From Acidobacteria bacterium UBA2994 (lineage in GTDB: Bacteria; Acidobacteriota; Vicinamibacteria; Vicinamibacterales; UBA8438), in assembly GCA_002346545.1 (NCBI GenBank), contig DEAA01000046.1, forward strand, positions 1 to 64,000: a stretch of 64,000 nt of DNA. Direction: 5' to 3'. Below the pieces are notes generated by a model. That model worked only from the letters and a program-made list of their open reading frames with translations, was not told where the DNA came from and did no database searches. Below, one piece after another: positions 33,815-42,790 of the stretch. Made by a program: the position numbers and the translations under genes. How positions within the stretch are numbered: position 1 is the first letter of the stretch; each line of letters opens with the position of its first letter.

Positions 33815-33939
33815 AATCGGTCGACGTCTTTTCTGTCAGATGGTACGTCTAACAGCAGAGCGCTCCACCCAGGCAGTGGGGGGAGTCGGTGCCGCTAGTC
33901 GCGGGCAGCATCCTGCATTCAAGCGGAGGTGACGAGAAC

Positions 33940-34935
33940 GTGGTCGAAGTGCAACATGTGACCAAACGGTACGGGTCGCTGACCGCCGTCGACGACATCA
34001 GCTTCACCGTCGAGCGGGGCGAGATCCTCGGCTTCCTGGGGCCTAACGGCGCCGGGAAGACGACGACCATGCGTATCCTCACCGGTTACCTGCCGGCCAC
34101 GGAGGGACAAGCCCAGGTCGCGGGATTCGATGTGTTCGACCAGCCCCTGGAGGCCAAGCGGCGCACCGGCTACCTTCCCGAAACTCCCCCGCTCTACCCA
34201 GAAATGACCATCGAGGAGTATCTCCGGTTCGTGGCCCGTATCAACGGAGTACCGTCCAGCGAGCGGCGACGACAGATCTCCACGGCGATGGAGCGCACCA
34301 ACATCGCCGACATGGCCGACCGCTTCTGCGGCAAGCTCTCCAAGGGCTATCGCCAGCGCGTGGGCCTCGCCCAGGCGCTTCTGCACAACCCTGACGTCCT
34401 GATCCTCGATGAGCCGACGGCGGGACTGGACCCGCGGCAGATCATCGAAACTCGGAAGCTCATCGCCGAGCTTGCCGGCGACCACACCATCATCCTCAGC
34501 ACCCACATCCTCCCGGAGGTCTCGCAGACCTGCCAGCGGGTGGTGATCATCAATCGTGGTCGCGTCGTGGCAGTCGACAGTCCGGACAACTTGACCGCGC
34601 GCCTCCAGGGCTCTCAGACACTCTACGTCCTGCTCGACAGCGCGGGGACTGACCCCGCGCCGGCGCTAAGGGCACTCCCGGGCGTCACCGGCATCAACAA
34701 GGTTGATGAACAGGGGCGTGCCATCGGCTACGAGGTGGACGCTGGACGGGGTGAAGACGTCCGCCGGGCGCTGTCTGGTGCGATCGTCAACGCGGGGTGG
34801 GGCCTCCTCGAGCTCAGGGCGCGACAGATGAGCCTCGAGGACATCTTCCTTGAGCTGACCACCGAAGAATCCGATGCGGCACACGACCTGGGCCCGGACG
34901 AGACGGCGACCGACGCGGAGGCGATCGATGGGTAA
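33940..34935 (+). CDS. ABC transporter ATP-binding protein (GldA-like)
   Basis: A 331-aa ATPase with Walker A GPNGAGKTTT, Q-loop region LPETPPLYPEMT, signature LSKGYRQRVGLAQAL, Walker B VLILDEPTAGLDP and the switch His in STHILPE. The last 100 residues are the accessory domain common in ABC-2 exporters. GTG 33940 is preferred over the frame start at 33889 because GGAGGTGA lies 9 nt upstream and the protein then begins VEVQHVTKRYG. It overlaps the permease gene by 8 nt. Confidence 0.92.
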   Translation: MVEVQHVTKRYGSLTAVDDISFTVERGEILGFLGPNGAGKTTTMRILTGYLPATEGQAQVAGFDVFDQPLEAKRRTGYLPETPPLYPEMTIEEYLRFVARINGVPSSERRRQISTAMERTNIADMADRFCGKLSKGYRQRVGLAQALLHNPDVLILDEPTAGLDPRQIIETRKLIAELAGDHTIILSTHILPEVSQTCQRVVIINRGRVVAVDSPDNLTARLQGSQTLYVLLDSAGTDPAPALRALPGVTGINKVDEQGRAIGYEVDAGRGEDVRRALSGAIVNAGWGLLELRARQMSLEDIFLELTTEESDAAHDLGPDETATDAEAIDG

Positions 34936-35695
34936 CGTCCTAGCTATCGCCCACAAGGAGCTCCGCGGTTACTTTGTGTCTCCGATCGCCTACGTCGTAC
35001 TGGCGTTCTTCTCGCTGCTGTTCGGCTATTTCTTTGTTGCCAACATTAACGTGATGGTCCAAGTCAGCAGTAGCCAGTTTGGCATGGGCGGACCCCAGGT
35101 GGTGAACATCAACGAGTTCATGATCCGGGGCCTTTTCGGCAACACTGCCGTGATCTTGCTTTTCGTCCTTCCGACGGTGACGATGCGGGCCTACGCCGAG
35201 GAGAAGCGATCGGGCACCATGGAACTCCTGCTCACGGCTCCACTGAGCGACCTCCAAATCATCCTAGGTAAGTTTTTCGGCGCGATGGCCCTCTACGGCC
35301 TGATGCTGGCACTAACGCTGGTCCACATGGGCGTACTGTTCTGGTACGCCGACCCCGAGTGGGGCTCGGTGGTCACGGGCTACCTCGGGCTCTTCCTGAT
35401 GGGTGGAGCGTTCATTTCGGTCGGCCTCGCCATTTCCTCGATGACCAAGAACCAAGTCGTCGCCGCCATGGCCACCTTCGCGGTCCTGCTCCTGTTTTGG
35501 ATCATCGACTGGATCGGCGACACCGCCGGAACGACCACCCAGGCAGTCCTGGCGTATCTCTCGCTGCTGATGCACTTCGACGACTTCGCCAAGGGCGTCA
35601 TCGACACCAAACACGTGGCCTACTACGCCAGCGTGATCACGTTCGGCCTGTTCTTGACCGCGAAATCGATGGACACCGAACGTTGGAACGGTTAA
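34928..35695 (+). CDS. ABC-2 type permease (GldF-like)
   Basis: A 255-aa membrane protein with six hydrophobic segments. The cytoplasmic-facing AYAEEKRSGTMELLLTAPLSD motif is diagnostic of ABC-2 permeases of the Gld/Nos type. It pairs with the ATPase just upstream and the GldG-like protein downstream. Gld-type sets outside Bacteroidetes are not necessarily linked to gliding; they may export lipids or polymers. ATG 34928 lies inside the end of the ATPase gene. Confidence 0.9.
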   Translation: MGNVLAIAHKELRGYFVSPIAYVVLAFFSLLFGYFFVANINVMVQVSSSQFGMGGPQVVNINEFMIRGLFGNTAVILLFVLPTVTMRAYAEEKRSGTMELLLTAPLSDLQIILGKFFGAMALYGLMLALTLVHMGVLFWYADPEWGSVVTGYLGLFLMGGAFISVGLAISSMTKNQVVAAMATFAVLLLFWIIDWIGDTAGTTTQAVLAYLSLLMHFDDFAKGVIDTKHVAYYASVITFGLFLTAKSMDTERWNG

Positions 35696-35714
35696 CGCTC
35701 GTCGCTCACTTCCG

Positions 35715-37313
35715 ATGCTGAACAGAATCCTCGGCTTCCTCGGCTGGTTCGGATCGCTACTGGTCTTTGTCGCGGTCGGGGTCTGGATTGTGCGGCCGGA
35801 TCTCGATACCCTGCGCCGCACCCTGGCCTTTGCGGGACTAGCAAACATCCTGCTGTATGGCGCCGGTCACTGGCGCCAGGTGCTCCGGTCATTCGAACGC
35901 AAGCAGACACGCTATGGCCTGTTCGCCGGCACCGGCGTGATTTTGGCCCTGGCTATCCTGTCCGGTCTGAATTGGATGCTGTCGCGTCAGAACCACCGTT
36001 GGGATCTGACCGCTGCACAGCAATACTCGCTCTCCGACCAGACGCGCCAAGTGCTGGAGACCCTTCCGGCGCCGGTCCGGATCCTGGTCTTCGCGCGTCA
36101 GCTCGACTTCCCACCCTATGAGGATCGTCTGGGCCAGTACGCCTACGAGTCGGACCAGGTCAGCGTCGATTACATCGACGCCGACCGCCAACCGATGCTC
36201 GCCCGGCAGTACGAGATCGAGACCTACGGGACGATCGTCTTCGAGCATCAGGAACGGATCGAGCGCGTGTCGTCCCTCGCCGAGCAGGACCTGACGAACG
36301 CCCTCATCTCGGTCGTGGAGGGGGAAGAACGGAAGGTCTACTTCCTAGAAGGACACGGTGAGAAGAGCCACACCGGAGCGGACGAGGGTGGCTACAGCAC
36401 GGTCACCGATGCGCTCGGCTTCGACAACTTCGGCGTCGAAACGCTGATCCTGGCCCAGCGTGGCTCGGTACCAGAAGACGCCACCGTGGTGGTGACGGCT
36501 GGCCCGCAGACCGACTTCCTTCCCGATGAACTGACGGCGCTCGATCAGTATCTCGAAGGCGGCGGCAAGTTGCTGGTCATGCTCGACCCGCCGATCGACA
36601 CCGGGACGCCAACCCCGGAGGGACTCGTCGAACTGCTGGCGAACTGGGGGATCTCGATCGGCGACGATGTCGTGGTGGACGCCAGTGGGATGGGTCAGTT
36701 CCTGGGGGCTGACGCGTCAGTGCCAATCGCTGCAAACTACCCGATTCATCCGATCACCGACCGGTTCAACCTGCTGACGGCGTACCCGCTCGCGAGGTCG
36801 GTGGCACCAATCTCGCCGAGCCCGGAGGGGCGAGTGGCCCAGTCATTCATCGAGACCGGCTCCCAAAGCTGGGCGGAGATGGACGTGGCCGGACTGACGG
36901 GCGGAGCCGAAGTGCTGCTCGACGAGGAGGCCGGGGACCTGCCGGGCCCAATCGCCATTGGCGCGGCAGTATCGGTCGCTGTTGACGGAACAGACGCCGA
37001 GGCGGCGGAGGCTATCGATGGTCCTGAGGCGGACGCGCCAGCCTCGCCGGAGGCACGACTTGCGGTCATCGGAGACTCGGACTTCGCCAGCAATGCTGTC
37101 GTCGGCGTCTCCGGCAACCGCGACATGTTCCTCAACACCGTCAACTGGCTGGCTCGGCAAGAAAATCTCATCGCCATCCGAGCCCGGGATCCGGAGGATC
37201 GTCGATTGACCCTCACGGCGGACCAACAGCGCGGCATTTTGGTGCTTTCGCTGTTACTGATTCCGGCGGCCACGGCCGGCGCCGGGTTCTATACGTGGTG
37301 GCGGAGACGGTAG
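35715..37313 (+). CDS. GldG-family periplasmic/membrane ABC auxiliary protein
   Basis: A 532-aa protein with two or three membrane helices at the N-terminus, a large extracytoplasmic domain (residues about 100-500) and one helix at the C-terminus. The domain holds NHRWDLTAAQQYSLSDQT and VYFLEGHGEKS, both typical of GldG/IntG-like proteins, and DFASNAVVG near the end. The linker at about residues 415-445 is rich in Ala, Asp and Glu. It is 19 bp after the permease gene and coupled to the DUF4340 gene (TAGTG). Confidence 0.9.
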   Translation: MLNRILGFLGWFGSLLVFVAVGVWIVRPDLDTLRRTLAFAGLANILLYGAGHWRQVLRSFERKQTRYGLFAGTGVILALAILSGLNWMLSRQNHRWDLTAAQQYSLSDQTRQVLETLPAPVRILVFARQLDFPPYEDRLGQYAYESDQVSVDYIDADRQPMLARQYEIETYGTIVFEHQERIERVSSLAEQDLTNALISVVEGEERKVYFLEGHGEKSHTGADEGGYSTVTDALGFDNFGVETLILAQRGSVPEDATVVVTAGPQTDFLPDELTALDQYLEGGGKLLVMLDPPIDTGTPTPEGLVELLANWGISIGDDVVVDASGMGQFLGADASVPIAANYPIHPITDRFNLLTAYPLARSVAPISPSPEGRVAQSFIETGSQSWAEMDVAGLTGGAEVLLDEEAGDLPGPIAIGAAVSVAVDGTDAEAAEAIDGPEADAPASPEARLAVIGDSDFASNAVVGVSGNRDMFLNTVNWLARQENLIAIRARDPEDRRLTLTADQQRGILVLSLLLIPAATAGAGFYTWWRRR

Positions 37314-38650
37314 TGAGTCGCGGCTCCTCGACGCTTGCCCTCCTTGTGGCCGCACTGGCCATGGGCGCCTACATCTACCTGGTTGAGTCCGACCGAGATC
37401 CGGCTGCCCCCGAGGCGCTCGAGTCGGTGTTCGATCTCGACTCCAACGCGATCTCGGCGTTGACGGTGACCGCCGAAAACGGCGAGCGTACCGTTCTGCG
37501 CAAGACCGACGAGCGCTGGCAGATCGTAGAGCCATTCCAGACCAATGTGGACGTGACACAGGTGGTCGGCCTAACCTCCGGTCTGGCGTCACTCGAGCTG
37601 CAACGCGTCGTGCTCGAACCTGAAGATGCACCTGACCTGTCGCAGTTCGGCCTGTCGCCCCCACGGGTCTCGATTGAGGTCGAAGCAGGCGCACTCGACT
37701 CGGCGCTCTTCATTGGCGACGAGACGCCGACTGGTGGCGACCTCTACGCCGCCGTCGAAGGATCCAACCGGGTGTTTTTGATCTCGGGCTATCTCGACGG
37801 CACGTTCAATCGCACCATGTTCGCCCTGCGGGACAAGACGCTGCTGAGCTTCACCCGCAATCAGGTGAACGGGCTGGAGCTCACCGGAGCAGATCTCTCA
37901 ATTCGATTGCGCAAAACGGCTGACCAGTGGGCGCTGACCGAGCCATTCGAAGCCCACGCCGACCTGGCGGTCACCGATGGACTGATCGGACGGCTGGCCA
38001 CCGACCAGATGGTCGCGATCGACACCGAGCGCGCGACTGACCTCGAGCCCTATGGCCTCTCCACTCCCACCGTCACGACCCGGGTGTTACTCGGTGAGGA
38101 GTCCGCGACGCTCCTGGTCGGAACCCCAGCCCCGGATGGCTCGGTGTGGGCCAAGGACGCCTCGCGGGACATGGTGTTCAGCATCGAGGCAACGCTGGCG
38201 GACGAGCTGGCTCGAGCCGCGGTCGAATACCGACGTAAGAACCTGTTCGGGTTCCGTCCGTTCAACGCGACCCGGCTGGAGTTCGAGATCGACGACACGC
38301 AGCACGTCTTCGAACAGCAAGCAGCGGACGGTGTGGACGAGGCGGTCTGGCGCCGGCTCGAACCAAGGAGTCAGGATGTCGGCGATGGTGGACTCGACGA
38401 CCTCCTGGCGCAGCTCTCGAACCTCCGTGCGGAACGCTTCGTCGATACGCGCGAAGGAACCGGTCTCGATGGCCCCAGCGCCTCGGTGATAGTGACGTTT
38501 GATGACCCGTCTCGGCAAGAAAAGGTGTCGATCGGCCGAGGCAACGGGCAAGTGTTCGCCGTGAATGGTGAAGAGATCGGCGCCGCGGTCGTCACCACGA
38601 GAAGCTGGGACGACATCGTCGCGGCGCTCGACGCACTCCGACCCGATTGA
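37313..38650 (+). CDS. DUF4340 domain protein
   Basis: A 445-aa protein anchored by one N-terminal helix (LALLVAALAMGAYIYLVES). The rest is extracytoplasmic and made of repeated DUF4340 units: LRKTDERWQIVEPF near residue 60 and LRKTADQWALTEPF near residue 200, each followed by a segment on the pattern LxPYGLSxPxxTxxV. It consistently follows gldG-like genes and probably assists that transporter; the mechanism is unknown. GTG 37313 overlaps the upstream stop; GTG codons at 37295 and 37298 are also in frame. Confidence 0.88.
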   Translation: MSRGSSTLALLVAALAMGAYIYLVESDRDPAAPEALESVFDLDSNAISALTVTAENGERTVLRKTDERWQIVEPFQTNVDVTQVVGLTSGLASLELQRVVLEPEDAPDLSQFGLSPPRVSIEVEAGALDSALFIGDETPTGGDLYAAVEGSNRVFLISGYLDGTFNRTMFALRDKTLLSFTRNQVNGLELTGADLSIRLRKTADQWALTEPFEAHADLAVTDGLIGRLATDQMVAIDTERATDLEPYGLSTPTVTTRVLLGEESATLLVGTPAPDGSVWAKDASRDMVFSIEATLADELARAAVEYRRKNLFGFRPFNATRLEFEIDDTQHVFEQQAADGVDEAVWRRLEPRSQDVGDGGLDDLLAQLSNLRAERFVDTREGTGLDGPSASVIVTFDDPSRQEKVSIGRGNGQVFAVNGEEIGAAVVTTRSWDDIVAALDALRPD

Positions 38651-38760
38651 CGCAAGCACTTACGGGCGGACCGACCCGAACCGGCCATACGGTGCGCACG
38701 CGACCTACACACCCAGAATCCCAGAGCTCAGCCGAGTCGCGGGACCCGGGCTACATGGCC

Positions 38761-38886
38761 TCACCGTTCGTTGCTCGCTGCATGTCCCCCTCCCTCCGCC
38801 ATCACCCCGACGCTGGCGGCCCCGTCGACAACTTCGGCGTCGAAGGCCAGCAAAGCCGGATCTGTGTAGTAGAGGCGTTCAACCAT
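38761..38886 (-). pseudogene. Remnant of an alanyl-tRNA editing protein (AlaX) gene, N-terminus only
   Basis: A 41-codon frame starts [21 protein letters not shown], the usual beginning of AlaX-type editing proteins. After a short gap it continues EGGGHAA, where the family has the EGGGQPAD metal-site segment, and then stops. The family is normally over 200 residues. Its ATG overlaps the queC stop by 8 nt, so it is still positioned as a coupled downstream gene. The rest of the gene is missing; the DUF4340 stop lies 110 bp further on. Read as decayed; a functional short peptide is the alternative. Confidence 0.7.
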
Positions 38887-39601
38887 GCGGCGCGTCGACG
38901 CGAGAGTCCGCTTGGGGGGCAAGAGGGTCCACGACACCGGCTTCGGCAAAACCGCGCGCCCGGAGTTGACAGCTGTCACATTGGGCGCAGGGCTGGCCGT
39001 CTGCAGACGGGGCATAGCAGCTGTGGGTCAACGCATAGTCGAGTCCGAGTGCGATCCCTCGTTGAATAATCTCCGCCTTCGACAAGGTGATGAGCGGCGC
39101 ATGGACCCGGAAGCGCGCGCCCTCGACACCGTCTCGGGTGGCAACCGCCGCCAACTGCTCGAACGCAGCCACGAACTCCGGGCGACAGTCTGGATAGCCT
39201 GAATAGTCGAGCGCGTTCACCCCAACCACCAGGTCGGTCGCGCCCAGCGCCTCGGCCCAAGCCAACGCCAGTGAGAGCAGCACCGTGTTCCGGGCCGGAA
39301 CATAGGTCGGAGGAATCCCGTCGCGGTCCGGATCCTCGTCGGTCGGGATCGAACCATCACCGGTAAGGGCAGACCCACCGAACGCGGCCAGATCCACCTC
39401 CAACTCGACGTGTTGCTCGACCGACAGAGCTGCCGCGACCCTCCGCGCGGCCTCGATCTCAACCGCATGGGTCTGTCCATACCGCACCGTCAGCGCCGTC
39501 AGCCGGTAGCCCCCGGCGCGCATCAAGGCTGCCGCCGTATAGGAGTCAAGCCCACCGCTCAGCAGAACAACCGCCAACGGAGCCAGAGTCGCGCCAGTCA
39601 C
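38879..39601 (-). CDS. queC: 7-Cyano-7-deazaguanine synthase
   Basis: A 240-aa PP-loop ATPase making preQ0. It has the N-type ATPase motif [13 protein letters not shown], the FVPARN-like [11 protein letters not shown], and the C-terminal zinc site [20 protein letters not shown] with four cysteines. GTG 39601 overlaps the queE stop (GTGA) and is preferred to the frame start at 39682. With queE and queA (53582) it marks queuosine synthesis. Confidence 0.95.
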   Translation of the reverse strand: MTGATLAPLAVVLLSGGLDSYTAAALMRAGGYRLTALTVRYGQTHAVEIEAARRVAAALSVEQHVELEVDLAAFGGSALTGDGSIPTDEDPDRDGIPPTYVPARNTVLLSLALAWAEALGATDLVVGVNALDYSGYPDCRPEFVAAFEQLAAVATRDGVEGARFRVHAPLITLSKAEIIQRGIALGLDYALTHSCYAPSADGQPCAQCDSCQLRARGFAEAGVVDPLAPQADSRVDAPHG

Positions 39602-40239
39602 ACGCCCCTCGTCTCGGCGCCCCAGAGATACTTGTGCAGCTGAATCTGGAGTCGTACCGGCAGCCGATCGGCCAGGATCCACTCGGCGAGCCTGGTCGGG
39701 GACAGGCGGTTGTGGACGGGCGCGAACAGGACCGCGCCAAGCTGCTGACCCGGTGTCCGTGCGGCTACGACATCCCGAGCGAACTCGTAATCAGCGCGAT
39801 CGGCGATGACAAACTTCACCTGATCATGGCGGGTGAGCCGAGACAGGTTCTCCAGAGCGTTACGCCCAGCTTCCCCACTGCCCGGGCATTTCACGTCGAC
39901 GATCTTCATCACATCGGCGGGCACCCGGTCGATGGGCAGATGACCACCGGTTTCGAGCATCACGTGAAAGCCGTCGGTCAGTAGCCGGTCCATCAGCGGA
40001 TACACGCCGTCCTGCAGCAACGGCTCGCCGCCCGTGATCTCGACCAGGTTGCAGCCATAGGCCGCGACGGCAGCCATGACCTCTTCCACGCTCATACGCC
40101 GGCCCTCATGGAACGCATACGGCGTGTCACACCAGACACACCGCAGGTCACAGCCGGTCAGTCGTACGAACACACAGGGACGGCCAGCCTGATCCGATTC
40201 GCCTTGAATGGAGTGAAAGATCTCGTTGATCGTCAACAT
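39598..40239 (-). CDS. queE: 7-Carboxy-7-deazaguanine synthase (radical SAM)
   Basis: A 213-aa radical SAM enzyme. The start [28 protein letters not shown] leads to the cluster motif CDLRCVWC (CxxxCxxC). ITGGEPLLQ is the SAM-binding GGEP site. It converts carboxy-tetrahydropterin to CDG, the substrate of QueC, which lies immediately downstream with a 4-nt overlap. No promoter was identified in the gap upstream, which holds the DUF72 remnant on the other strand. Confidence 0.95.
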   Translation of the reverse strand: MLTINEIFHSIQGESDQAGRPCVFVRLTGCDLRCVWCDTPYAFHEGRRMSVEEVMAAVAAYGCNLVEITGGEPLLQDGVYPLMDRLLTDGFHVMLETGGHLPIDRVPADVMKIVDVKCPGSGEAGRNALENLSRLTRHDQVKFVIADRADYEFARDVVAARTPGQQLGAVLFAPVHNRLSPTRLAEWILADRLPVRLQIQLHKYLWGAETRGV

Positions 40240-40358
40240 GGCTCACACGGCCCCTGGACCGATGCCGCCTTCATTCTACCCATCCACTCTCTGAGCCGCG
40301 TCGGACCAGGCCACGTCCCGGCAGACGAGCCACTCGCGAGTAGAATCTCGGCATCGAG

Positions 40359-40445
40359 GTGCGCATCGGTACGTCAGGGTGGAACTACCCATCCGGGGCC
40401 GGCACCTGGGACGGCATCGTCTCGAGTCTGCTTCCCCCGCGGTAG
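40359..40445 (+). pseudogene. Remnant of a DUF72 (YecE-like) gene, N-terminus only
   Basis: A 28-codon frame from GTG 40359 reads VRIGTSGWNYPSGAGTWDG and then drifts to a TAG. IGTSGWNY is the hallmark N-terminus of DUF72 proteins, which are normally about 240-300 residues. The stop falls 13 bp before the convergent nth gene. No ribosome binding site is evident. Everything after the first 20 codons is lost, so this is a truncated relic. Confidence 0.7.
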
Positions 40446-40457
40446 TGATCCGCTCGG

Positions 40458-41183
40458 CTACTTGCCGACTTTCTCCACGCCGAGTCGCGGGCAGGCGGGG
40501 GCGACGATGCAGTGGTTGCAACGAGGATAGAGCGGCCGGCACACGTTCTGTCCCCAGGTGACCAGATAGCTGTTGAGAAGCGGCCACCAGCGGCGCGCGG
40601 CCACCTCGTATAGGGCATACTCGGTCTCTTCCGGCGTGGAGGTCTCGACCCAGCCGAGTCGATTCGAGATCCGATGCACGTGGGTGTCGACGCAGATGTT
40701 GTCTGGGCTCTTCAGCGCGACGATCAACGTGAGGTTCGCGGTCTTGCGACCGACCCCAGGGAGCGCCGTCAGAGCCTCCATCGTCACCGGCACCCGCCCA
40801 CGGTACCGCTTGAGGAGCTGCCGGCACATCGCCTTTACGTGACGCGCCTTGTTGCGGTAGAAGCTGACCGGGTAGATGAGCTTCTCGATCGTGCTCACGC
40901 GAAGGTTGGCCATTTCGGCCGGCGTCGCCGCGCGCGCGAACAGGCGATTCGACGCCTCGAGGGTGACCGGATCTCTGGTCCGGGCCGAGAGCAGGGTGGC
41001 GATCAGAACCTTGAACGGATCCGACTGCTCCTCCTCGGCTAGCTTCTCGACGGCCGGCTCCTCCAGGGGCGGAAGCGCTTGACCCAGGTGGGTCATCACC
41101 CGGTCAAGACGGCGCCGACGAACGGCCAGTGACTCGGACCGCCCGGCCTTCTTCGCACCGGCTGGCTCGCCGCGCTTGGCCAC
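40458..41183 (-). CDS. nth: Endonuclease III
   Basis: A 241-aa HhH-GPD DNA glycosylase/lyase. The helix-hairpin-helix LPGVGRKTANLTLI supplies the catalytic Lys, and ICVDTHVHRISNRLG supplies the Asp. The C-terminus has the [4Fe-4S] loop C-x6-C-x2-C-x5-C (CRPLYPRCNHCIVAPAC). It removes oxidised pyrimidines. It lies 9 bp after the 2-hydroxyacid dehydrogenase gene and may be transcribed with the microcompartment genes by read-through. Confidence 0.95.
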   Translation of the reverse strand: MAKRGEPAGAKKAGRSESLAVRRRRLDRVMTHLGQALPPLEEPAVEKLAEEEQSDPFKVLIATLLSARTRDPVTLEASNRLFARAATPAEMANLRVSTIEKLIYPVSFYRNKARHVKAMCRQLLKRYRGRVPVTMEALTALPGVGRKTANLTLIVALKSPDNICVDTHVHRISNRLGWVETSTPEETEYALYEVAARRWWPLLNSYLVTWGQNVCRPLYPRCNHCIVAPACPRLGVEKVGK

Positions 41184-41192
41184 AAGGTGTAC

Positions 41193-42146
41193 CTACGTAA
41201 CCGGCGTCAACGGAGGGCGACCGGTCAGCACCTCCACCACATTCCGTGCCGCAAGCTCGGCCATGGCGGTGCGGGTCTCCCGCGTCGCACTCCCCAAATG
41301 AGGCGTCAGACAGACGTTCTCGCGGTCCAGAAAGCCCGGATGCACCCGGGGCTCACCTTCGTACACATCGAGTCCGGCCCCGGCGATAAGCCGTTCCTCG
41401 AGCGCCCAGGCAAGCGCCTCGTCATCGACAACTCCTCCCCTGGAGGTGTTAATCAGAATGGCCGATCGCTTCATCCGTAGAAGCGTTCGCCGACCAATCA
41501 GATGCCGGGTGTCCTCGGTTAGCGGCACATGCAGTGATACGACATCGGAGGTACGAAGCAGCTCATCGAGCGAGAGCACCCGCTGCCCTTTGGCTGCCGT
41601 GCCGCTGCGGTTCGCGAAGACCGCCTCCATCCCAAACGCAGGCGCCACCGCAGCTACAGCCTGACCGATGCGACCTGCGCCCACCACGCCCAGCTGCTTG
41701 CCTCGCAGCTCACCGCCGAGGAGGAAGTCGAACGTCCAGCCGTGCCAATCGTCTCTGCGGATGATCCGGTCGCCTTCACCGACCCTGCGGGTCACCGCCA
41801 GGATCAGGGCCCAGGTGAGCTCGGCGGTGGCTCCAGTCAAGATATTCGGCGTGTTGGTGACGACGATGCCCCGCTCGGTGGCCGCGACCACGTCGATGTT
41901 GTCGTAACCGACCGCGACCGTGCTGATGACCTTCAGCGCATCGCCGACAGCAAGCGTCCCCGCGTCGATCGGATCGTTGAACATGCACAGCAGCCCCTGC
42001 TTCCCAGGCAGGCGTTCGCAAAGTGCCGCCGGGGTGAGCTCGTCGGTCGAGCCATGCACATCGACCTCGCAGGCGTTGCGGAGAATGCCGAGCACCGACG
42101 ACGGCAACCGTCGGGTCACGAGCACGGAAGGAGTGGCAGAGGCCAT
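41193..42146 (-). CDS. D-2-hydroxyacid dehydrogenase (glyoxylate/hydroxypyruvate reductase type)
   Basis: A 317-aa NAD(P)-dependent enzyme. The Rossmann loop is GVVGAGRIGQAVA, with the catalytic Arg in INTSRGGVVDDEAL, the Glu in GLDVYEGEP and the His in TPHLGS. It closely follows the glyoxylate reductase pattern (VGYDNIDVVAATERGIVVTNTP). It is 21 bp downstream of the third shell pentamer gene, so it probably belongs to the microcompartment operon, either recycling NADH or acting on a 2-oxoacid or aldehyde product. No obvious cargo peptide is seen at either end. Confidence 0.9.
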   Translation of the reverse strand: MASATPSVLVTRRLPSSVLGILRNACEVDVHGSTDELTPAALCERLPGKQGLLCMFNDPIDAGTLAVGDALKVISTVAVGYDNIDVVAATERGIVVTNTPNILTGATAELTWALILAVTRRVGEGDRIIRRDDWHGWTFDFLLGGELRGKQLGVVGAGRIGQAVAAVAPAFGMEAVFANRSGTAAKGQRVLSLDELLRTSDVVSLHVPLTEDTRHLIGRRTLLRMKRSAILINTSRGGVVDDEALAWALEERLIAGAGLDVYEGEPRVHPGFLDRENVCLTPHLGSATRETRTAMAELAARNVVEVLTGRPPLTPVT

Positions 42147-42167
42147 GTCCTTGGAAGGCGGGCGTGG

Positions 42168-42440
42168 CTAGCGGATGGGCTCGCCGGCATCGACGATCCC
42201 AATCAGGGCGGCATCCACGGGCGCCCCCCGACGACCCAGCGCCGACCCAGCCGCACGACCTTCGAGGACGAGCAGGACCGTTTCTCCGACGCCAGCTCCC
42301 ACCGCGTCCACGGCCAGCTGCGTACCGCCTACCGACCGACCGTCAGCGTCGATCGGCTGCGCCAGCAGCAGCTTCGCGCCATCGAGCGACCGGTTCTTAC
42401 GAGTCGCGACCACCGAGCCAATGACACGAGCCAGCCGCAT
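42168..42440 (-). CDS. Microcompartment vertex protein BMC-P (EutN/CcmL), copy 1
   Basis: A 90-aa pentamer-forming shell protein of the EutN/CcmL family: RLARVIGSVVATRKNRSLDGAKLLL start, AVDAVGAGVGETVLL centre, VDAALIGIVD end. These pentamers cap the vertices of polyhedral microcompartments. This copy lacks the GSSAR motif found in the third copy (it has LEGRAAGSA). It is separated by 4 bp from copy 2. Confidence 0.92.
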   Translation of the reverse strand: MRLARVIGSVVATRKNRSLDGAKLLLAQPIDADGRSVGGTQLAVDAVGAGVGETVLLVLEGRAAGSALGRRGAPVDAALIGIVDAGEPIR

Positions 42441-42444
42441 GCAG

Positions 42445-42774
42445 CTATCGCTTCCGGGCGCGTCGCGGGCGACGCGCCGATCGGATGGCAGGCGCTGTGG
42501 ACTGAAGCGACTCGCTCTGCCAGTGATCGCAGATCCCAGTCACGGCGGCATCGGTGGGCACCACTTCGGGACGGAACGGAAGAGCGGCTTCGCGACCACG
42601 CACGAAGAACACCTCCTCCCCCATCCCGGCGCCAACCGAGTCGACGGCAACGAGCTCCGACCCGAGGGGCTGACGGGCGGGATCCATCGGCTGGAGCACC
42701 AGTAGCGACCGACCACGGAGCCGTGGGTCCTTAGCGGTTGAGACCACGGTGCCAACGACGCGAGCAAGCTGCAT
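42445..42774 (-). CDS. Microcompartment vertex protein BMC-P, copy 2, with basic tail
   Basis: A 109-aa EutN/CcmL protein: QLARVVGTVVSTAKDPRLRGRSLLVLQ, AVDSVGAGMGEEVFFV and TDAAVTGICDH. It ends in an additional tail of about 22 residues (SLQSTAPAIRSARRPRRARKR) that is strongly basic and not part of the family fold. The long frame to 42969 is antisense noise. ATG 42774 gives the family start. Confidence 0.9.
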   Translation of the reverse strand: MQLARVVGTVVSTAKDPRLRGRSLLVLQPMDPARQPLGSELVAVDSVGAGMGEEVFFVRGREAALPFRPEVVPTDAAVTGICDHWQSESLQSTAPAIRSARRPRRARKR

Positions 42775-42790
42775 GGGAAGAAAACCGGTG

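Larger units (their letters stand above)
33626..33939. other. Intergenic control region before the ABC transporter operon
   Basis: No gene is seen in these 314 bp. The stretch holds a long three-part hairpin (33732-33770) and a promoter candidate (33786-33814), followed by about 120 nt of leader before the GTG at 33940. Confidence 0.6.

Noticed and set aside
41742-42734. 330-aa plus-strand frame
   Set aside because: Lies opposite the hydroxyacid dehydrogenase and two shell genes; composition typical of antisense of GC-rich genes.
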